From assembly GCA_036493735.1 (NCBI GenBank), contig DASXPH010000024.1:186001-250000 (forward strand): DNA of 64,000 nucleotides, given 5' to 3'. Position numbers and translations under genes: made by a program. The notes under the pieces were generated by a model. It made no database searches. It had not been told where the DNA came from and worked only from the letters and a program-made list of their open reading frames with translations. Positions 1 to 9,180 of the stretch are shown in pieces; within the stretch, counting starts at the first letter, position 1, and every line of letters starts with the position of its first letter. Source of the DNA: AG2 sp036493735 (GTDB lineage Bacteria > Gemmatimonadota > Gemmatimonadetes > Gemmatimonadales > Gemmatimonadaceae).

Positions 1-3000
1 GGTGCAGGAACAGCGCGGTCTCGTCGAGCAGCCGCTCCGGGCTCTTCACGTCCTTGATGATGATTGTGTCCGCAAAGCGGCGGAGCCGGGTCTCCTCCTC
101 CTGCGACAGCTCCTTGCCCGTGTAGATGATGATCGGCAGATCGCGGATCGCGGGGTCGCCCTTCACCGTCTCGAGTAGCTGGTACCCGTCCTGGTCGCCC
201 TTGAGTCCGAGGTCGAGCACCATGCAGTCGTAATGCGTCTGCGCGAGCTCGTGCAGTGCCTCCTCCGCCGTCGCCACGGCGGTGATCTCCACGTCCTCGT
301 GCGCGATCAGCTCGATCATGCTCTGACGCTGTGTATCGTCGTCCTCGACGACGAGCAGCCGTTTCACCTGCTGATCGATGAATTGCGAAATGCGATTGAA
401 CGATTCGTCCAGTGCTTCCTTCGTCACCGGCTTCTCGAGATACGCAATCGCGCCGGCTTTCATCCCCTGCTGCCGTTCGCGAATTCCCGTAATGATGTGC
501 ACCGGAATGTGACGCGTGTCGGGATGATGCTTGAGTCGATCGAGCACGGCCCACCCATCGATGCCGGGCATATCGATGTCGAGCGTGATCGCGTCGGGAC
601 GGAACGAGTGGGCAGACTGCAATCCCACTTCGCCATCGTGCGCCACGATTCCCTTGAATCCCTTGTCCCGCGCGAGGTCGAGAAGAATGTGCGCGAAGTT
701 CGCGTCGTCTTCGATGATGAGCACGACCCGATCCCCTGGTTGCAGATCGTCGCGATCATCCTCGAATCCATGGGGCCTCGGGAGCTCCTCCATCGGCGGC
801 GCGAGGATGTCCGCACCGGCGTCCTGGCTCTCCTCCTCCTCCATGCCAATCGACGACAGGTCGGGCAACGTCCACGTATCACTCTCGATCGGCGCCGACT
901 TTGCCGTCGCTTGCTCCGCGCCCGCGGACGCTACGGGAGCAGCCGATGCCTGCGCGTTCGTGCCGCCGCTACTCGGCACCAGTGCCGGCGCCCTCTTCTC
1001 CGCGGAGCGAACCGGCGCGGAAGACGGACGCGCTGGCGTCGCGCCACTCTCGCGTGGCGCAGGCCGCCCAGACGAGCTGCTCGGCGTGCCGCTGGATCGC
1101 AGCCGATCGGGACGAGGCGTTGCTATCAGCTCGTCTTCGACACGACGCCGCTCCTGCTCGTGATATTCCGCGGGCAGGAAGAGGGTGAAGTTGCTCCCCT
1201 GACCCGGCGTGCTCTCGACGTGAATCTCGCCGCCAAGGAGCCGCGCGATCTCGCGGCTGATCGAGAGGCCGAGCCCCGTACCGCCGTACTTGCGACTCGT
1301 CGTGCCGTCCGCCTGCTGGAAGGCCTCGAAGATGAGCTGCTGTTTGTCACGCGGAATGCCGATGCCAGTGTCCTTCACCGCGAACGCGATCACGGCCTCG
1401 GCGCGATCCAATGTTCGCGCCGCGAAGCGCCGGCCCTTCTCGGCGCGACGGATCGATAGCGTCACGCCGCCGCGCTCGGTGAACTTGAACGCGTTCGAGA
1501 GCAGGTTCTTGAGAACTTGCTGGAGCCGCTGGCCATCGGTGTAGATGGGCGTCGGCGCGTCGGGCGTCACGTCGACGGTGAACGACAGACTCTTCTGCTC
1601 GGCGACGGGGCGGAAGGTGCGGTCCACGAAGTCGGTAATGTCGCGCATTGTCACGTCCGTGGGGTTCACCTCCATCTTCCCCGCCTCGACCTTCGACAGA
1701 TCCAGAATGTCGTTGATCAGGTTCAGAAGGTCCGTGCCTGACGAGTAAATCGTCTGCGCGAACTCCACCTGCTTGCTCGTGAGATTCTTGTCCTTGTTCT
1801 CGGTGAGCAGCTTGGCGAGGATGAGCAGCGAATTGAGCGGCGTCCGCAGCTCGTGGCTCATGTTCGCGAGGAATTCGCTCTTGTACTTCGAGCTGAGCGC
1901 CAGTTGCTGCGCCTTTTCCTCGAGCGCCTGCCGCGCGGACTCCACTTCACGGTTCTTCTGCTCGACTTTCGCGTTCTGTTCCGCGAGGAGACTCGCCTTC
2001 TCCTCGAGCTCTTCATTCACCTGCTGCAGCTCTTCCTGCTGTTCCTTGAGCAACTCCTCTGACTGCCGGAGTGTTCGAGCCTGCGCCTCGAGCTCCGAAT
2101 TCGAGCGCTTGAGCTCTTCCTGCTGCTGCTGCAGCTCCCTGGACTGACTCTGCAACTCCTGGGTGAGCTTCTGCGACTGCTCGAGCAGCTCCTCGGTGCG
2201 CATGTTCGCCTGAATCATATTCAGCACGACGCCAATCGATTCGGCGAGCTGGTCGAGGAACGTCTGGTGAATCACGCTGAACGGAAGGAAGCTCGCCAGC
2301 TCGATCACAGCCTTTACGTCACCCTCGAACAGAATCGGCAGCACAATAATATTGCGCGGCGGAGCCTCGCCGAGTCCTGACGTGATCTGTATGTAGTCGT
2401 CAGGCACGTTCGTGAGCAGGATCGGCTGCTTCTCGAGCGCCGCCTGCCCAACGAGGCCTTCGCCGAGGCCGAATCGATTGCTGACGTTCTTCCGCGCGCG
2501 ATACGCATAGCTCGCGATCAGCTTCAGCGCCGGCGCATTCGTCTCTCCCTCCGACATGAAGAAGGCGCCGTGATGAGCGGAGACGAGCGGCGTCAGCTCG
2601 CTCATGATCAAACGCGAAACTGATTCGAGATCTTTCTGGCCCTGCATCATCCGTGAGAACTTCGCAAGATTGGTCTTCAGCCAGTCCTGCTCCTGGTTCC
2701 GTTCCGTCGTCTCACGCAGGTTCCCGATCATCTGGTTGATGTTCTGCTTGAGCTCATCGAGCTCGCCCTGCGCGTCCACGGTGATCTGTCGCGTGAGATC
2801 GCCCTTGGTCACCGCGGTCGCGACGTCGGCGATGTTGCGCACCTGCACGGTGAGCGAGTTCGCCATGGCATTCACGCTGTCCGTGAGCGCCTTCCACGTA
2901 CCCGCGACGCCCGGTACTTCGGCTTGACCACCGAGCTTGCCCTCCGTGCCCACCTCCTTCGCCACGCGTGTGACTTCGTCAGCGAACACGCGCAGGCGAT

Positions 3001-5851
3001 CGACCATGTTGTTGATCGTGTTCTTGAGGTTGAGCACCTCTCCCTGCGCTTCGACGGTGATCTTCTGACTCAGATCGCCATTCGCGATCGCCGTCGAGAC
3101 ATCGGCGATGTTGCGCACCTGGCCGGTGAGGTTCGACGCCAGCGAGTTCACGTTATCCGTGAGATCGCGCCACACGCCGCCGGCGCCTGGCACTTTCGCC
3201 TGGCCGCCCAGCTTTCCTTCCGTTCCGACCTCGCGCGCCACGCGCGTCACCTCGCTCGCGAACGCATTCAGCTGATCGACCATCGTATTGATGGTGTTCT
3301 TCAGCTCGAGGATCTCGCCGCGCACCTCGACCGTGATCTTGCGCGACAGATCGCCGCGCGCAACGGCCGTGGTGACGTCGGCGATGTTGCGGACCTGCAC
3401 CGTGAGGTTGCCAGCCATCGCGTTGACGTTGTCGGTGAGATCCTTCCACGTTCCACCGACGCCCGGCACACTCGCCTGGCCACCCAATCGTCCTTCCGTT
3501 CCCACTTCCTTCGCCACGCGCGTCACTTCGTCGGCAAAGATGCGCAGCTTCTCCACCATGGCGTTGATCGTGTCCTTGAGGTCGAGCATTTCCCCACGGA
3601 CTTCGACGGTGATTTTTTGCGAGAGATCTCCGTTGGCAACCGCGGTTGTCACCTGGGCGATGTTGCGGACCTGGTTCGTCAGGTTCGACGCCATCGCGTT
3701 CACGTTGTCCGTGAGGTCCTTCCACGTTCCGCTCACGCCCTGCACGCTGGCCTGACCGCCGAGGATTCCTTCCGTTCCCACTTCGCGCGCCACGCGCGTC
3801 ACTTCGCTCGCGAACGCCGACAGCTGATCCACCATCGTGTTGATGGTGTTCTTCAGTGCGAGCACCTCGCCCTTTGCTTCGACGGTGATCTTGCGCGAGA
3901 GGTCGCCCTTCGCGACGGCCGTCGTCACGTCGGCGATGTTACGTACCTGACCCGTGAGGTTGTTCGCCATCCCATTCACGTTGTCGGTCAGGTTCTTCCA
4001 AGTTCCAGCGACGCCCGGCACGTTCGCCTGTCCGCCGAGAACGCCTTCGGTACCGACCTCGCGCGCCACGCGGATCACTTCGCCCGCGAACGCGTTCAAC
4101 TGGTCCACCATCCGGTTGACGACATCCTTGATCTGCAGGATCTCGCCTCGCGCCTCGACAGTGATCTTTCTCGTCAGGTCGCCGTTCGCGATGGCCGTCG
4201 CGACCGCGCTCACGTCGCGCAGCTGCACAGTCAGGTTCGCGGCCATGCCGTTCACGTTCTCGGTCAGATCGCGCCACGTCCCCGCAACGCCTTCGACGCG
4301 CGCCTGACCGCCGAGCTTTCCTTCAGTACCTACCTCTTTCGCGACGCGCGTCACTTCGCTCGCGAACGCGTTCAGCTGATCCACCATCGTATTGATCGTG
4401 TTCTTCAGCTCGAGCACCTCGCCCTGCGCGCTCACCGTGATCTTGCGCGAGAGATCGCCCTTGGCGACCGCGGTCGTCACGTCGGCAATGTTGCGCACCT
4501 GACCGGTCAGGTTCGCCGCCATCGCGTTCACATTCTCGGTGAGGCTCTTCCAGGTGCCCGCCACACCAGGCACGTTCGCCTGGCCGCCGAGAATGCCTTC
4601 CGTGCCTACTTCTTTCGCGACACGTGTGACTTCGTCGGCGAAGATCCGCAGACGGTCCACCATGTCGTTGATCGTGTTCTTGAGCTCGGAAACTTCGCCC
4701 TTCGCCTCGACGGTGATTTTCTGAGACAGGTCGCCGTTGGCGACCGCCGTCGTCACCAGTGCGATGTTGCGAACCTGATTGGTGAGGTTCGCGGCCATGA
4801 AGTTCACGTTGTCGGTCAGGTCCTTCCATGTCCCGCTCACGCCCTGCACACTCGCCTGACCACCGAGAATTCCTTCAGTTCCGACTTCGCGTGCAACGCG
4901 CGTCACCTCGGCCGCGAATGACGAGAGCTGATCGACCATGATGTTGATCGTGTTCTTGAGCTCCAGAACTTCGCCCTTCGCTTCGACCGTGATTTTTTGC
5001 GATAGGTCGCCGTTTGCGACCGCCGTTGTAACAAGGGCGATGTTACGAACCTGATTCGTGAGGTTCGATGCCATCGCGTTCACCGAATCGGTGAGGTCCT
5101 TCCACGTGCCGCTCACGCCCTGCACGTTCGCCTGCCCACCCAGCACGCCCTCTGTTCCCACTTCGCGCGCCACGCGCGTCACTTCGCTCGCGAATGCATT
5201 GAGCTGATCGACCATTCGGTTCACGGTCGACCCGATGCGGAAGAACTCGCCCTGAACTTGTTTCCCGTCGATCTCGAGCTCCACCTTCTGCGACAGATCA
5301 CCCTCGGCTACTGCCTTGATCACGCGTGCGACCTCGGACGTCGGCTGCACGAGATCCGTGATGAGGCCGTTGATCGAGTCAATGGCGACCGACCACTGGC
5401 CGGACGCCGGCCCGATCGAGGCACGGTCGCGCATCTTGCCTTCGCGTCCGACCGTCCCGGCAATACGCGCCATCTCGTTCGTCAGGCGGTTATGACGCTG
5501 GGCCACGCTGTTGTAGGCGAGAATGAGCTCCGCCATCAAGGGATCGCCGTTCGGCTCGAGACGCACGGAGAAATCACCGGCGTCCATCGCTCGAAGTCCG
5601 GCGAGTAGCCGTGTCAGCGCGCGTTCGCGCGACGTCCGTCGCTCGCTCCGTTCACCGCGGCGTTCGGGAGCCTCGCGATCATGCTCTGTGGCGTTGCCGT
5701 TACCCTCTTCGGCGGTCGCCACTGCTCGATCGTCAGCTGCGCGCTGTCGCGCGTTCTGCCTGCGGCGTCTGCGCTTACCGTTCGCGCTTCGCTGCTCGGT
5801 CTCGGGCTCTTCCTGCTCTTCGAGATAGTCTGGTCGTTCGCCGACTCCCAC
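1..5851 (-). CDS. Giant soluble hybrid histidine kinase, ~10 tandem HAMP domains, GAF, HisKA, HATPase, two receivers (3' end outside window)
   Basis: Read on the minus strand from a GTG at 5851 with AGGAG six bases upstream; at least 1950 codons, cut by the window start. After a charged, Arg-rich N-terminal ~90 residues come about ten HAMP units, each carrying a variant of AVANGDLSQKITV and spaced about 92 residues apart (roughly residues 170-1030). A GAF domain follows (about 1070-1220, ending near FLPFSVIHQTFLDQLAES), then a Gln/Glu-rich coiled coil, HisKA with SHELRTPLN (about residue 1333), HATPase_c with DTGIGIP and GGTGLGLSIS, a low-complexity Ser/Pro linker, and two receiver domains (phospho-acceptor contexts LDIDMPG and LDLGLKG). 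No transmembrane segment is visible, so it should be cytosolic. The arrangement resembles fungal Nik1/Os-1 group III kinases and their bacterial relatives, which signal osmotic or general stress. No cognate regulator lies inside the window; the signal sensed is unknown. Confidence 0.93.
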   Translation of the reverse strand, partial: MGVGERPDYLEEQEEPETEQRSANGKRRRRRQNARQRAADDRAVATAEEGNGNATEHDREAPERRGERSERRTSRERALTRLLAGLRAMDAGDFSVRLEPNGDPLMAELILAYNSVAQRHNRLTNEMARIAGTVGREGKMRDRASIGPASGQWSVAIDSINGLITDLVQPTSEVARVIKAVAEGDLSQKVELEIDGKQVQGEFFRIGSTVNRMVDQLNAFASEVTRVAREVGTEGVLGGQANVQGVSGTWKDLTDSVNAMASNLTNQVRNIALVTTAVANGDLSQKITVEAKGEVLELKNTINIMVDQLSSFAAEVTRVAREVGTEGILGGQASVQGVSGTWKDLTDNVNFMAANLTNQVRNIALVTTAVANGDLSQKITVEAKGEVSELKNTINDMVDRLRIFADEVTRVAKEVGTEGILGGQANVPGVAGTWKSLTENVNAMAANLTGQVRNIADVTTAVAKGDLSRKITVSAQGEVLELKNTINTMVDQLNAFASEVTRVAKEVGTEGKLGGQARVEGVAGTWRDLTENVNGMAANLTVQLRDVSAVATAIANGDLTRKITVEARGEILQIKDVVNRMVDQLNAFAGEVIRVAREVGTEGVLGGQANVPGVAGTWKNLTDNVNGMANNLTGQVRNIADVTTAVAKGDLSRKITVEAKGEVLALKNTINTMVDQLSAFASEVTRVAREVGTEGILGGQASVQGVSGTWKDLTDNVNAMASNLTNQVRNIAQVTTAVANGDLSQKITVEVRGEMLDLKDTINAMVEKLRIFADEVTRVAKEVGTEGRLGGQASVPGVGGTWKDLTDNVNAMAGNLTVQVRNIADVTTAVARGDLSRKITVEVRGEILELKNTINTMVDQLNAFASEVTRVAREVGTEGKLGGQAKVPGAGGVWRDLTDNVNSLASNLTGQVRNIADVSTAIANGDLSQKITVEAQGEVLNLKNTINNMVDRLRVFADEVTRVAKEVGTEGKLGGQAEVPGVAGTWKALTDSVNAMANSLTVQVRNIADVATAVTKGDLTRQITVDAQGELDELKQNINQMIGNLRETTERNQEQDWLKTNLAKFSRMMQGQKDLESVSRLIMSELTPLVSAHHGAFFMSEGETNAPALKLIASYAYRARKNVSNRFGLGEGLVGQAALEKQPILLTNVPDDYIQITSGLGEAPPRNIIVLPILFEGDVKAVIELASFLPFSVIHQTFLDQLAESIGVVLNMIQANMRTEELLEQSQKLTQELQSQSRELQQQQEELKRSNSELEAQARTLRQSEELLKEQQEELQQVNEELEEKASLLAEQNAKVEQKNREVESARQALEEKAQQLALSSKYKSEFLANMSHELRTPLNSLLILAKLLTENKDKNLTSKQVEFAQTIYSSGTDLLNLINDILDLSKVEAGKMEVNPTDVTMRDITDFVDRTFRPVAEQKSLSFTVDVTPDAPTPIYTDGQRLQQVLKNLLSNAFKFTERGGVTLSIRRAEKGRRFAARTLDRAEAVIAFAVKDTGIGIPRDKQQLIFEAFQQADGTTSRKYGGTGLGLSISREIARLLGGEIHVESTPGQGSNFTLFLPAEYHEQERRRVEDELIATPRPDRLRSSGTPSSSSGRPAPRESGATPARPSSAPVRSAEKRAPALVPSSGGTNAQASAAPVASAGAEQATAKSAPIESDTWTLPDLSSIGMEEEESQDAGADILAPPMEELPRPHGFEDDRDDLQPGDRVVLIIEDDANFAHILLDLARDKGFKGIVAHDGEVGLQSAHSFRPDAITLDIDMPGIDGWAVLDRLKHHPDTRHIPVHIITGIRERQQGMKAGAIAYLEKPVTKEALDESFNRISQFIDQQVKRLLVVEDDDTQRQSMIELIAHEDVEITAVATAEEALHELAQTHYDCMVLDLGLKGDQDGYQLLETVKGDPAIRDLPIIIYTGKELSQEEETRLRRFADTIIIKDVKSPERLLDETALFLH

Positions 5852-6162
5852 GGTCAGCTCCTGGCGATTTGTAATGAATGACGCCGACCATCAGGCATGA
5901 AACGATGGCCGAGACTCGAGATGCATTTCTGCGTGAGGTGCGCGAGAAACCCCGACTCGCGTGGCGCTTCGACCACGACGGCGACGCGCGATTCCGGGCT
6001 TTCTCTCTGTTCTTCAAGACTGATGCCGGACTCAGGCACTCTTCACCGCATCTGTACGCGTGAAAGCAGGCCGAGCGCGTGTCGAGAACAACTATGGATC
6101 AGCAAGAAGCGGGCGAGTTGGCTGCCTAGAGCATCTGCTGATTGGGCATCGTCCCAATCAAT
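5852..6162. other. Intergenic gap upstream of the HAMP kinase
   Basis: About 310 bases between the methyltransferase stop and the kinase start, both on the minus strand. Short open frames exist on both strands but none has a ribosome-binding site or recognisable product. It probably holds the kinase promoter; I could not identify convincing -35/-10 boxes. Confidence 0.5.
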
Positions 6163-7395
6163 TCACTCCGCGGCCACTCTCGCGTAATCCGGAACCGTTG
6201 CCGTCACCACCCTCACGGCAATACCGCCGTTCCGCGTCCTCAAACGCTGCTCGAGCGGTAGCCCCAACTCTCGCTCGAGGCGCTCATTCGCCGAGAGCAT
6301 CGCGAGTCGCCAACCCGGGCATTTCGCGCGAAGCACCCGGCCAAAGCGGGCATACAGGTCGCGGAGCCGGGTCGCTTCCCCCACCCGAACCCCATACGGC
6401 GGATTTGTAACGATGTACCCTGCTCTGCCTGCTGCATCATCGATGGCCGACATGGCGCGAACGTCGAATCGGATGTCGTCGCGCACCCCGGCTCGCCCGG
6501 CATTTGCCATTGCGGCTTCGATGGCACCTGCGTCGCGGTCGGATCCGACGATTTCGGCCGCTGTCTTCGGCAGGGCGGCGTCCAACGCGTCGGCACGAAG
6601 CCGCTCCCACATCGCGGCGTCGTAGCGCGGCCACGCTTGAAATGCGAACGACCTTTGGAGCCCTGGCGCGATTCCCCGGGCTAGGAGCGCCGCTTCGATC
6701 GGGATGGTGCCCGATCCGCAGAATGGATCGAGCAGCCGGTCGGTACCACTCCAACTGGCCGCCAGTAGCAATGACGCGGCGAGCGTCTCGCGCATCGGCG
6801 CCTTCGCCACCGCCTTCCGATAGCCGCGTTGGTGAAGCAGAGCGCCCGAGCTGTCTGCACTGACGGTAAACCCGTCGTGGAAAGCGCGGATTACGAACAG
6901 TTGCGCCTCTGTCTCAGCGCTGTCGGCATCCTCATCCACGGCCCCCGACTCGACCGCCACACTAGCACCGAGTCGATGCTCGATCGCTTCACCGAAGCGC
7001 TGAGCGATTGCGCCAGTGTGATAGAGCCGTGATTTCTTGCTCGTCACACGGAAGCGCACGGCGGCGCCGGGGCGCAGATAAGTCTCCCAGGGGATCGCGC
7101 GCGCCAAACGCTCGAGCTCGTGAAAGGCCTGCGCCCGGAACGAGGCGACTCGTACCAGCACTCGGCTCGCCACCCGGAGCCAGAGATTCGCTCTCGCCAG
7201 AAGCTCGAATGACCCGCGAAAGGCTACGCCGCCCGGCTCCGCGCCAGGCCTGACGCCCAGCGCGGTGAGCTCGCGCGCCACGAGCGGCTCCAATCCCGGA
7301 GCCGCAGCGGCGAACACGTCGAGCGCCGCGCTCGCGCTACTTCGCGTCGCCGATCGCCCCTGAACTGCCGGGCGCGGTACTCGTGAGGCCGGCAT
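6163..7395 (-). CDS. THUMP-domain class I SAM-dependent RNA methyltransferase (RlmL/TrmN-like)
   Basis: Predicted to methylate guanosine in rRNA or tRNA using S-adenosylmethionine. Homology begins at LDVFAAAAPGLEPLVARELTALG, the usual N-terminus of this family; a THUMP region follows (SFRAQAFHELERLARAI to about residue 150), then a Rossmann methyltransferase domain. Visible motifs are the SAM-binding DPFCGSGTIPIEAALLA and the catalytic NPPYG (in VTNPPYGVRVGE), typical of N2-guanine methyltransferases. The frame is open back to 7458. I chose the ATG at 7395, but no start has a good ribosome-binding site, and a GTG just after the msrQ stop (LDVF) would also preserve the whole fold. It overlaps the 3' end of msrQ, so it is probably cotranscribed with msrPQ. 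The exact substrate base cannot be told from sequence. Confidence 0.9.
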   Translation of the reverse strand: MPASRVPRPAVQGRSATRSSASAALDVFAAAAPGLEPLVARELTALGVRPGAEPGGVAFRGSFELLARANLWLRVASRVLVRVASFRAQAFHELERLARAIPWETYLRPGAAVRFRVTSKKSRLYHTGAIAQRFGEAIEHRLGASVAVESGAVDEDADSAETEAQLFVIRAFHDGFTVSADSSGALLHQRGYRKAVAKAPMRETLAASLLLAASWSGTDRLLDPFCGSGTIPIEAALLARGIAPGLQRSFAFQAWPRYDAAMWERLRADALDAALPKTAAEIVGSDRDAGAIEAAMANAGRAGVRDDIRFDVRAMSAIDDAAGRAGYIVTNPPYGVRVGEATRLRDLYARFGRVLRAKCPGWRLAMLSANERLERELGLPLEQRLRTRNGGIAVRVVTATVPDYARVAAE

Positions 7396-8047
7396 GAGAT
7401 CGTGATGGCTGTCGGCGCGATGGCCGGGAGGTTTTTCGAAGCCGCAGCGGTCCGACATAATGCTCCAACAGTCGGAAGCCGAGCAGGAGGACGAAGACAG
7501 CGAGGTAGATCAGTGGAAAGAGAGTGTCCTTCTTGACCCCCCAGAGATAGTGCACCGTGCCCGTAATCGCGCTGACGTAGATGAGACGGTGGAGTCGCGC
7601 CCAGCGGGCGCCTCCCAGCCGCCGCACCGATGCATTGGTGGACGTCAGCGCCAACGGAAGCATCAGCACGAACGTCGTCATCCCAATGAGAATGTACTTG
7701 TGCTTGACGATCTCACCTCCCATCGCGCGCCAATCGAAGAACCAGTCCACACCGACCCACATGCTCAGATGCACGCAGGCGTAGAAGAAGGTGAAGAGGC
7801 CGAACATCCGTCGATACTTCGCCAGCGCACCAAGCCCGAGCAGCTCCCGTACTGGCGTCACGGCAAGCGTGATCGCGAGAAATCGCAGGGTCCAGAGACC
7901 GGTGAAGATCTCCGCCGCACGAATCGGATCTGCGCCTAACGCTTCGGGCCTATCGTGAGTGACGCCCCAGAAATTCCACGCCAGCAGGGCGGCGGGAATC
8001 AGACAAACGACGAAGACGATCGGCTTGACACGACGAAGGACGCTCAC
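7337..8047 (-). CDS. msrQ: MsrQ-type heme b membrane subunit of periplasmic methionine sulfoxide reductase
   Basis: 236-residue inner-membrane protein of the ferric-reductase-like YedZ/MsrQ family that passes electrons from the quinone pool or flavin to periplasmic MsrP. I start at a GTG 20 bases after msrP (MSVLRRVKPIVFVV); the frame runs further upstream but those residues overlap msrP and look non-coding. Five or six hydrophobic segments are visible, with conserved family stretches AEIFTGLWTLRFLAITL, TPVRELLG, KYRRMFGLFTFFYACVH and HRLIYVSAITGTVHYLW carrying the His residues expected to bind heme. The last 40 residues are Arg/Ser-rich and overlap the methyltransferase gene. Immediate downstream position to msrP is the canonical operon order. 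Confidence 0.93.
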   Translation of the reverse strand: MSVLRRVKPIVFVVCLIPAALLAWNFWGVTHDRPEALGADPIRAAEIFTGLWTLRFLAITLAVTPVRELLGLGALAKYRRMFGLFTFFYACVHLSMWVGVDWFFDWRAMGGEIVKHKYILIGMTTFVLMLPLALTSTNASVRRLGGARWARLHRLIYVSAITGTVHYLWGVKKDTLFPLIYLAVFVLLLGFRLLEHYVGPLRLRKTSRPSRRQPSRSHAGLTSTAPGSSGAIGDAK

Positions 8048-8067
8048 GAATTCACACCGCGTCCCGC

Positions 8068-9012
8068 TCAGTAGTTCCGCCGGAGATCCATCCCCGAGTA
8101 CATGCTCGCGACCTTGTCGCCGTAACCATTGAACATGAGTGTACGACGTCGACGAAACTCGCCGATGCGACGCTCGGTCGCCTGCGACCACCGTGGGTGA
8201 TCGACCTCCGGATTCACGTTCGCGAAAAATCCGTACTCGTCAGGCGCGGCAATATTCCACGTCGTCGCCGGCTGCCGATCGACGAAGGCGATCTTGACGA
8301 TCGATTTGATTCCCTTGAAGCCGTACTTCCACGGCACGATGAGGCGGATGGGCGCACCGTCCTGATTCGGGAGGGGCTTGCCGTACAGCCCGGTGGCCAT
8401 GAGCGTCAACTCATTCGTCGCCTCGTCCATTCGCAGCCCTTCCACATAAGGCCACTGCAGAACGGGACGCCTCTGACCTGGCATCTCGGCCGGACGCAGC
8501 ACGGTGGTGAACGCGACGTACTTGGCGGAGGGCTGTGGCTCGAAGCGCTTGATCATCTCGGAGAGCGGAATGCCCTGCCACGGAATAACCATCGACCAGG
8601 CCTCGACACAGCGCAACCGATAGGTGCGATCGACGATCTTATGCGGCTTTATGAGATCCTCGAAATGGTAGTCGCCAGGCTTCTTGCACAGGCCTTCGAC
8701 GCGAACCGTCCAGGGCTGCGGATGAAAAGCACCCGAGTTGTCCTTCGGGTCCTCTTTGTCCGTTCCGAATTCGTAGTAGTTGTTATACGAGGTAATCTGC
8801 TCGAAGGTGTTCAGCTTGTCCTCGGGCTCCTGCCCGACAACGAGGTCCACCGAGTCGCTGCTCGAGCCCCGCGCTTCCGAATTGCAAGCGAGCAGCCCGG
8901 CGCCGGCCGCCCCCAACACCCCAGCAGCAGCGAGGAATCGCCGGCGATTGATGTAGAGTGACTCGTCGGTGATCTCCGACGAATTGATGTCTTCGGGGCG
9001 CTTGATCCGCAT
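8068..9012 (-). CDS. msrP: MsrP, Tat-exported molybdopterin protein-methionine-sulfoxide reductase
   Basis: 314 residues. Catalytic subunit that repairs oxidised methionines in envelope proteins. The N-terminus has a twin-arginine signal (NRRRFLAAAGVLGAAGAGLLAC) for folded export. The sulfite-oxidase-fold domain shows RLRCVEAWSMVIPW, in which the Cys ligates molybdenum, and conserved blocks PWTVRVEGLC, VAFTTVLRPAEMPGQ, YGKPLPNQDGAPIRLIVPWKYGFKGIKSI and PATTWN. The protein ends at YSGMDLRRNY. Length and motif spacing match E. coli MsrP (YedY). A Cys inside the hydrophobic segment could be mistaken for a lipobox, but cofactor proteins of this family are usually soluble after Tat cleavage. Confidence 0.96.
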   Translation of the reverse strand: MRIKRPEDINSSEITDESLYINRRRFLAAAGVLGAAGAGLLACNSEARGSSSDSVDLVVGQEPEDKLNTFEQITSYNNYYEFGTDKEDPKDNSGAFHPQPWTVRVEGLCKKPGDYHFEDLIKPHKIVDRTYRLRCVEAWSMVIPWQGIPLSEMIKRFEPQPSAKYVAFTTVLRPAEMPGQRRPVLQWPYVEGLRMDEATNELTLMATGLYGKPLPNQDGAPIRLIVPWKYGFKGIKSIVKIAFVDRQPATTWNIAAPDEYGFFANVNPEVDHPRWSQATERRIGEFRRRRTLMFNGYGDKVASMYSGMDLRRNY

Positions 9013-9180
9013 CGACAGTGTTCTCCCTCGCTCGAGAAGCGAGCATCCGAGTATGTCAGAAAATACTGCCCCTTTTCACTTCCGGTTCCTCAAAGCGACC
9101 TTTCTGCTCAGCACGGCTCGCTCGCGATGTACCGGCTTCTACAGTCAGCAGACGGAACGGATCGTGCCCAGCATGTTTTC

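Noticed and set aside
2924..4921. 665-aa plus-strand open frame across the HAMP array, and a 190-aa minus-strand frame at 3153-3725
   Set aside because: Both are shadows of the repeated kinase gene in other frames; His/Arg/Asp-rich with no domain, while the minus-strand frame from 5851 gives perfect HAMP repeats.
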